Position numbers and translations under genes: made by a program. 16,991 nucleotides of DNA from NCBI GenBank assembly GCA_021737245.1, contig JAIPEI010000029.1, positions 1 through 16,991 on the forward strand. Reading direction: 5' to 3'. Below the pieces are notes generated by a model that saw only the letters and a list, made by a program, of their open reading frames with translations, searched no databases and had not been told where the DNA came from. This stretch comes from Deltaproteobacteria bacterium. Its GTDB lineage: Bacteria > Desulfobacterota > DSM-4660 > Desulfatiglandales > HGW-15. This document shows positions 13,763 to 16,991 of the stretch, piece after piece (the stretch's first letter is position 1; every line of letters begins with the position of its first letter).

Positions 13763-13802
13763 CGGTTGGGCGCAGGCCTTCCGCCGTTTGAGGAGATGAG
13801 AG

Positions 13803-13978
13803 CTAGTGCCCGTCCATATACGAACTTTGACGGATTCGCAAAAACCCGCTCATCCGCCGCTGGTAACGCTTTAACCTGTTGAAATGACAGGGGCAGATCT
13901 CTTGCTTTATGGCTTTTTGCGACGGCATCAGCTTTGGGCATTGCTGCGTTTTCAATTCAGAAAGGAGGTTTTTTTGTA
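13803..13978 (+). repeat. Interspersed modular repeat, copy 3
   Basis: The element starts with GCTAGTGCCCGTCCATATACG and ends near TTTTTTTGTAGC; the ends GCTA and TAGC are mutually inverted. Positions 13821-13940 match 846-965 with two mismatches over 120 bp. TCGCAAAAACC (13836-13846) and GGCTTTTTGCGA (13911-13922) can pair, with a CCTGT/ACAGG hairpin (13875-13891) in between. The last part (about 13938-13977) matches the inverted module at about 6992-7024. It lies between the FliL-like gene and the DUF2802-like gene. Confidence 0.8.
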
Positions 13979-14027
13979 GCGTCGGGCTCACGGGTGATGC
14001 ACGGCTGAGTTTGGATACATCGTTCAT
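13803..14027 (-). pseudogene. Chimeric 74-codon frame: short gene start joined to the interspersed repeat
   Basis: An ATG at 14027 has one of the best ribosome sites in the window (GGAGGT, five-base spacing). The first 17 codons (MNDVSKLSRASPVSPTL) are unique sequence; from about 13977 onward the frame continues through repeat copy 3 and stops at its far end. This looks like the beginning of a small flagellar gene, lying between the FliL-like and DUF2802-like genes, whose remainder was replaced or displaced by the element. It could also be translated as a short chimeric peptide. I do not recognise the N-terminal sequence as any named family. Confidence 0.35.
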
Positions 14028-14117
14028 GACGGACCTCCACCTTTTTGTCCCTGAAGGTGTCGTCTCTCCGATGGCGGGAGCGGCCGGGATCCAGGCGAGC
14101 GAAACTCCGTTCCGGGT
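14028..14117. other. Short gap after the FliL-like gene
   Basis: Apart from the ribosome site at 14033-14038, I see no signal. Together with the repeat and the remnant frame it makes up the 355-bp stretch without an intact gene between 13763 and 14117. Confidence 0.4.
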
Positions 14118-14708
14118 TCAGACGATGAAGATTCCGGTGACGACAACATGAATCTCCTCGGGGCGGAGAAGCTCTTCCAGGATTTTCCGTGCTTCCGTTC
14201 GAATCGTCAGGCTCATGCTGCGCATGTTCCCTCCTTCGGCGGCAAGCTCGGTCATTCGGAGATACAGGCGATCCCGAACCCGTCTTTCTTGACCCCGGAA
14301 ACGGCTCGAGCACGACCGATCCCAGGTCACCACGAAGCTGAGTCTGACCATTCGCCCGCTCTCTCCATGGGGCAGCGGAATGTAAAACGGGGCCAGCTCC
14401 TGTTTGACGAGCCGATCGGGCGTGTCCGCGATTCCGTCCGAGGCGAAAACGGGATCGCTCGACCTCCCGGGCCGGGCGGGCTTTTCCGAAGGCATCAGGA
14501 GCCGGGCCGTCATTCCGGCGAAAGCCAGGATCAGGACCGCGGCCAGTCCCGCCAGGACAGCGGTCCTGTAAGAGCCGAGCCGGGCGAGGAGAGCGCGAAG
14601 CGAACCAATTGCCTCACGGGGCTCCTTCGAACCTTCCGGCTCGGCGCCGCTCTCACCTTCCGTCGTGTCGATCGGCCGCTCCTCGGCTGTTTCGTCTGCA
14701 GGGTTCAT
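14118..14708 (-). CDS. FliL-like flagellar basal-body-associated membrane protein
   Basis: The 196-residue protein has a charged acidic N-terminus, one membrane segment (about residues 49-70, TAVLAGLAAVLILAFAGMTARL) and a periplasmic domain. That domain opens KQELAPFYIPLP and continues with a VRLSFVVTWD strand, RRVRDRLYLRMTEL helix, and LTIRTEARKILEELL followed by VVVTGIFIV. This order resembles FliL (LxPFxV.., then RDxLxxLL, then the VxxVYFTDFVIQ end). FliL forms a ring around the stator units and aids torque. It may be a second FliL paralogue, since fliL usually sits with fliM/fliN, which are not in the window. The ATG at 14708 is 43 bp after fliA; the ribosome site is weak. Confidence 0.72.
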   Translation of the reverse strand: MNPADETAEERPIDTTEGESGAEPEGSKEPREAIGSLRALLARLGSYRTAVLAGLAAVLILAFAGMTARLLMPSEKPARPGRSSDPVFASDGIADTPDRLVKQELAPFYIPLPHGESGRMVRLSFVVTWDRSCSSRFRGQERRVRDRLYLRMTELAAEGGNMRSMSLTIRTEARKILEELLRPEEIHVVVTGIFIV

Positions 14709-14751
14709 GAAATCGTCCCATCCCGGTGCGCCGTCCGTTCCTGAACCGCAA

Positions 14752-15549
14752 TCAGGCGCCGCCGGGCCCGAAGTACCCCTTGAGGATCCCTCTTAATCTG
14801 AGGACGGCTTTGGTGTGAAGCTGGGAGATGCGGGACTCCGTGTAGTCCATGACATCCCCGATCTCTTTCATGGTCAGCTCTTCATAGTAGTAGAGAGACA
14901 CGACCGTACGTTCGTTCTTGGGCAGCTTCTCGATGGCCTCGGCGATGACGTCGCGGATTTCGGTCAGATCGAGGGAGTCGGAGGGATTGTCGGGAACCAG
15001 CTCAGCGGGAGCCCTCCTGGGGCTATGATCCGCCCCTCCTGCAGGGAGGATCCGGCCGAGGTCGTCTTCGCTGATGACCGAGATTCCCCGGGTTTCTTCG
15101 AGGAGTCCATAGTAGGCCTCCATGTCGATGCCGAGCTCCCGGGCCACCTCCTCGTCCGTGGCGGGCCTCATGGACTCGTTCTCCACCTTGGCGAAGGCGG
15201 CCTCGAGCCGCCGGGCGTTTCGGCGAACGGACCGGGGCACCCAGTCCATGGCCCGGAGCTCGTCGAGCATGGCCCCCCGAATACGGAACTCGGCATAGGA
15301 CTTGAAGGCCACACCCTTATCCTCGTTGAACTTGTCCACGGCATCCAACAGACCCATGATGCCTGCGCTTACGAGATCGTCCTGGCTCACATGCTGAGGC
15401 AGACGCATGCCCAGCCGTCCCGCAATGGTCTTGACCAGCGGGGCATATTGAAGGATCAGCCTTTCCCTCTCGTCGGGAGACAGGCCCGGCGCCCCCGGAG
15501 GCGACGCCTGGCTGTATCGTTTCAGCTTGTTCATGGCCGGGTTCGACAT
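14752..15549 (-). CDS. fliA: RNA polymerase sigma factor FliA (sigma-28)
   Basis: FliA directs RNA polymerase to late flagellar promoters. The 265-residue protein has region 2 (LVSAGIMGLLDAVDKFNEDKGVAFKSYAEFRIRGAMLDELRAMDWVPRSVRR), region 3 (RPATDEEVARELGIDMEAYYGLL) and region 4 (LPKNERTVVSLYYYEELTMKEIGDVMDYTESRISQLHTKAVLRLR) of the FliA/WhiG group. I chose ATG at 15549 because AGGATG sits at good spacing and it falls just after the flhG stop; the frame runs open further upstream inside flhG without support. It belongs to the flhF-flhG-fliA series. Its targets probably include the candidate sites before flgN and csrA. Confidence 0.97.
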   Translation of the reverse strand: MSNPAMNKLKRYSQASPPGAPGLSPDERERLILQYAPLVKTIAGRLGMRLPQHVSQDDLVSAGIMGLLDAVDKFNEDKGVAFKSYAEFRIRGAMLDELRAMDWVPRSVRRNARRLEAAFAKVENESMRPATDEEVARELGIDMEAYYGLLEETRGISVISEDDLGRILPAGGADHSPRRAPAELVPDNPSDSLDLTEIRDVIAEAIEKLPKNERTVVSLYYYEELTMKEIGDVMDYTESRISQLHTKAVLRLRGILKGYFGPGGA

Positions 15550-15562
15550 GTTTTCATCCTGA

Positions 15563-16471
15563 TCAGTGCTCGAGAAATCTCTGCCAGAAAAACCGGATGT
15601 CTCCCTCCAGGAACGATTCCCCTTCATTGGCCATGAGCGCTTTGGCCACCTCGAGAAGCCGACCGCTGGCGGCGGATTCGGGGAAGCACTCCAGCACGGT
15701 CCGCTGCTTTCTGACGGCGGCCGGCATCTGCTTGTCGAAAGGAATCCATCCCAGGTAGTCCAGCGATGGAGATCCCAGGAACTGGTCGACCACCAGGCTC
15801 AAGTGTCGATAGATCCGTTCTGCCTCTTTGGCGTTCTGTGCCGAATTGACGAGGACCTTGAACCGCTTCTGCTTGTACCGGCTTGTCAAAACCTTGATGA
15901 GGGCGTATGCGTCCGTGAGCGATGTGGGTTCGTTGGTGACGAGCACGACCTTCTCCATGGCGGCGTAGTTGAAGTACATTACGTTCGAGGAGATCCCCGC
16001 CCCCGTGTCGATGAGCAGGACGTCGAAGCGGTCTCTGAGTGCGTCGAGTTCGTCCAGAAGGAGAAGCCGCTGGGTGTTGTCCAGCTCCGTAAGCTCCGGA
16101 ATGCCCGAGGCCGCCGGCAGGAGCTTGAACCCCCCGGGACCTTGGATCAGGATTTCCTCGAGGGTCCTTTCCCCTCGGAGGAGATGGTCGATGGTGTAGC
16201 GTGGATTCAGGCCGAGCATGACGTCGAGGTTGGCCAGGCCGAGATCCGCGTCAAGCACGAGGACGCGCTGTTCCATCCGGCACAGGGCCAGGGCCAGGTT
16301 GGCGACAACGCTCGTCTTGCCGACGCCGCCCTTCCCGCTGGTGACCGAGATGACGCGGATTCGCCTGCGGGAGCTTCCTCGGCCGGGTCGGCCCTGAGGG
16401 AAGGACCGGGTCGCATTATCCTGTGCCATTTGACCCTCGACCAAGGACCTGAGTCCTGTTGCTTGATCCAT
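15563..16471 (-). CDS. flhG: Flagellum number regulator FlhG (MinD-like ATPase, FleN)
   Basis: FlhG limits flagellar number and stimulates the FlhF GTPase. The 302-residue product has the P-loop SVTSGKGGVGKTSV with the deviant Walker signature lysine (K47), the DADLGLANLDVMLG switch segment, and LIDTGAGISSNV as the switch II/Walker B region. The C-terminal part (ECFPESAASGRLLEVAKALM) is likewise typical. ATG at 16471 has an AGAGG site and keeps the N-terminal DQATGLR sequence, matching the DQAxxLR activator helix known to act on FlhF. A downstream ATG at 16429 would delete that motif. The start overlaps the flhF end by 56 bp, so expression is coupled. Confidence 0.95.
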   Translation of the reverse strand: MDQATGLRSLVEGQMAQDNATRSFPQGRPGRGSSRRRIRVISVTSGKGGVGKTSVVANLALALCRMEQRVLVLDADLGLANLDVMLGLNPRYTIDHLLRGERTLEEILIQGPGGFKLLPAASGIPELTELDNTQRLLLLDELDALRDRFDVLLIDTGAGISSNVMYFNYAAMEKVVLVTNEPTSLTDAYALIKVLTSRYKQKRFKVLVNSAQNAKEAERIYRHLSLVVDQFLGSPSLDYLGWIPFDKQMPAAVRKQRTVLECFPESAASGRLLEVAKALMANEGESFLEGDIRFFWQRFLEH

Positions 16472-16991
16472 GTTTCGTTTCCTCTTTTGCATCACCGGAC
16501 GTAGATCGCGCTGCGGTTTTGGATTTGCCGAGCATCAGTTTCGCAAGTCGTTTTCTCGTGGCGACCTCGATGTCCTCGGGCACCTGCTGCCCGGTGGTGA
16601 AATATGATACAGGCTTCCGCCCGGCGGCCAGGAAGTTGAGCATCGCCGATGCTTCCACCACCTCATCCAGCTTGGTGAAGATATAGCTCTTGAAAGGGAT
16701 GCGGCCGAACTGCTCGCGGGCGCGCAGGAGATTTCCGTAATCGGTGGTGGCGCTGAGCACGAGGAACTGATGCACGTCTTCTCTCCGGCAAAGGAGGTGG
16801 ACGAGCTCTTCGATGTCCTCGTCGTGATTGGGGCTTCGCCCGGCCGTGTCGATGAGGATCAGGTCGACGTCCCTGTTTCGTCGAATGGCGTCGTTCAGCT
16901 CGGTCCTTCCGGAGGCCACGTGCAGAGGAATGCCCATGATCCGGCCGTAGGTCTGAAGCTGGCTGACAGCGGCGATCCGGAAGGTGTCCAA
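16416..16991 (-). CDS. flhF: Flagellar polar-localisation GTPase FlhF, C-terminal part, cut by window edge
   Basis: About 191 residues of the SRP-type GTPase are visible. The segment begins DTFRIAAVSQLQTYGRIMGIPL, a hallmark of FlhF, and continues with the G3 motif LILIDTAGRSP and the G4 motif FTKLDE. After the GQQVPEDIEVATRKRLAKLML region typical of the FlhF end comes a short basic, poorly conserved tail ending at 16416. FlhF recruits early flagellar parts to the cell pole and works with FlhG, encoded next. The N-terminal domain and P-loop lie to the right of the window. Confidence 0.96.
   Translation of the reverse strand: MDTFRIAAVSQLQTYGRIMGIPLHVASGRTELNDAIRRNRDVDLILIDTAGRSPNHDEDIEELVHLLCRREDVHQFLVLSATTDYGNLLRAREQFGRIPFKSYIFTKLDEVVEASAMLNFLAAGRKPVSYFTTGQQVPEDIEVATRKRLAKLMLGKSKTAARSTSGDAKEETKHGSSNRTQVLGRGSNGTG

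Overview
The window is a flagellar gene cluster, almost all on the minus strand, from a Gram-negative, motile, fairly GC-rich bacterium. FlgH and FlgI (L- and P-ring proteins) imply an outer membrane. The combination of FlhF/FlhG, a sigma-54 promoter ahead of the rod genes, a sigma-54-type response regulator, CsrA/FliW and an FlgJ fused to an M23 peptidase fits a deltaproteobacterial (Desulfobacterota-like) lineage. That assignment is inferred from gene content only. FlhF/FlhG suggest polar flagellation.

Layout, in the direction of transcription (right to left): flhF (5' end outside the window), flhG, fliA (sigma-28), a FliL-like membrane protein, a short gene remnant fused to an interspersed repeat, a membrane/coiled-coil/HTH protein (DUF2802-like), a short FliK-like hook-length protein, and a stand-alone FlhB C-terminal-domain protein. 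This run is interrupted by a two-gene plus-strand unit at 10863-11839: an exported but internally shortened acetolactate decarboxylase and a ProXp-ala/YbaK-type tRNA deacylase. The minus-strand series then resumes behind a near-consensus sigma-54 promoter (10582-10597): flgF, flgG, flgA, flgH, flgI, flgJ-M23, flgN, flgK, flgL, csrA, fliW. It ends with the N-terminal part of an NtrC/AtoC-type response regulator cut by the left edge.

The genes give a coherent assembly order. FlhF/FlhG set site and number, sigma-54 with an activator turns on rod and ring genes (flgF-flgJ), and FliA turns on late genes. Candidate sigma-28 -10 elements sit in front of flgN-flgK-flgL and csrA-fliW. No flgM was seen, although the slot near flgN is where it is often found.

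The non-coding novelty is a modular interspersed repeat present in three rearranged copies, at 831-1011, 6871-7140 (inverted, with an internal perfect 64-bp direct repeat) and 13803-13978. It lies in three intergenic junctions of the cluster, and one copy forms most of a 74-codon chimeric frame. The other main oddity is the acetolactate decarboxylase-like gene, which keeps the metal-binding histidines but lacks roughly 100 residues of the middle of the enzyme in frame.
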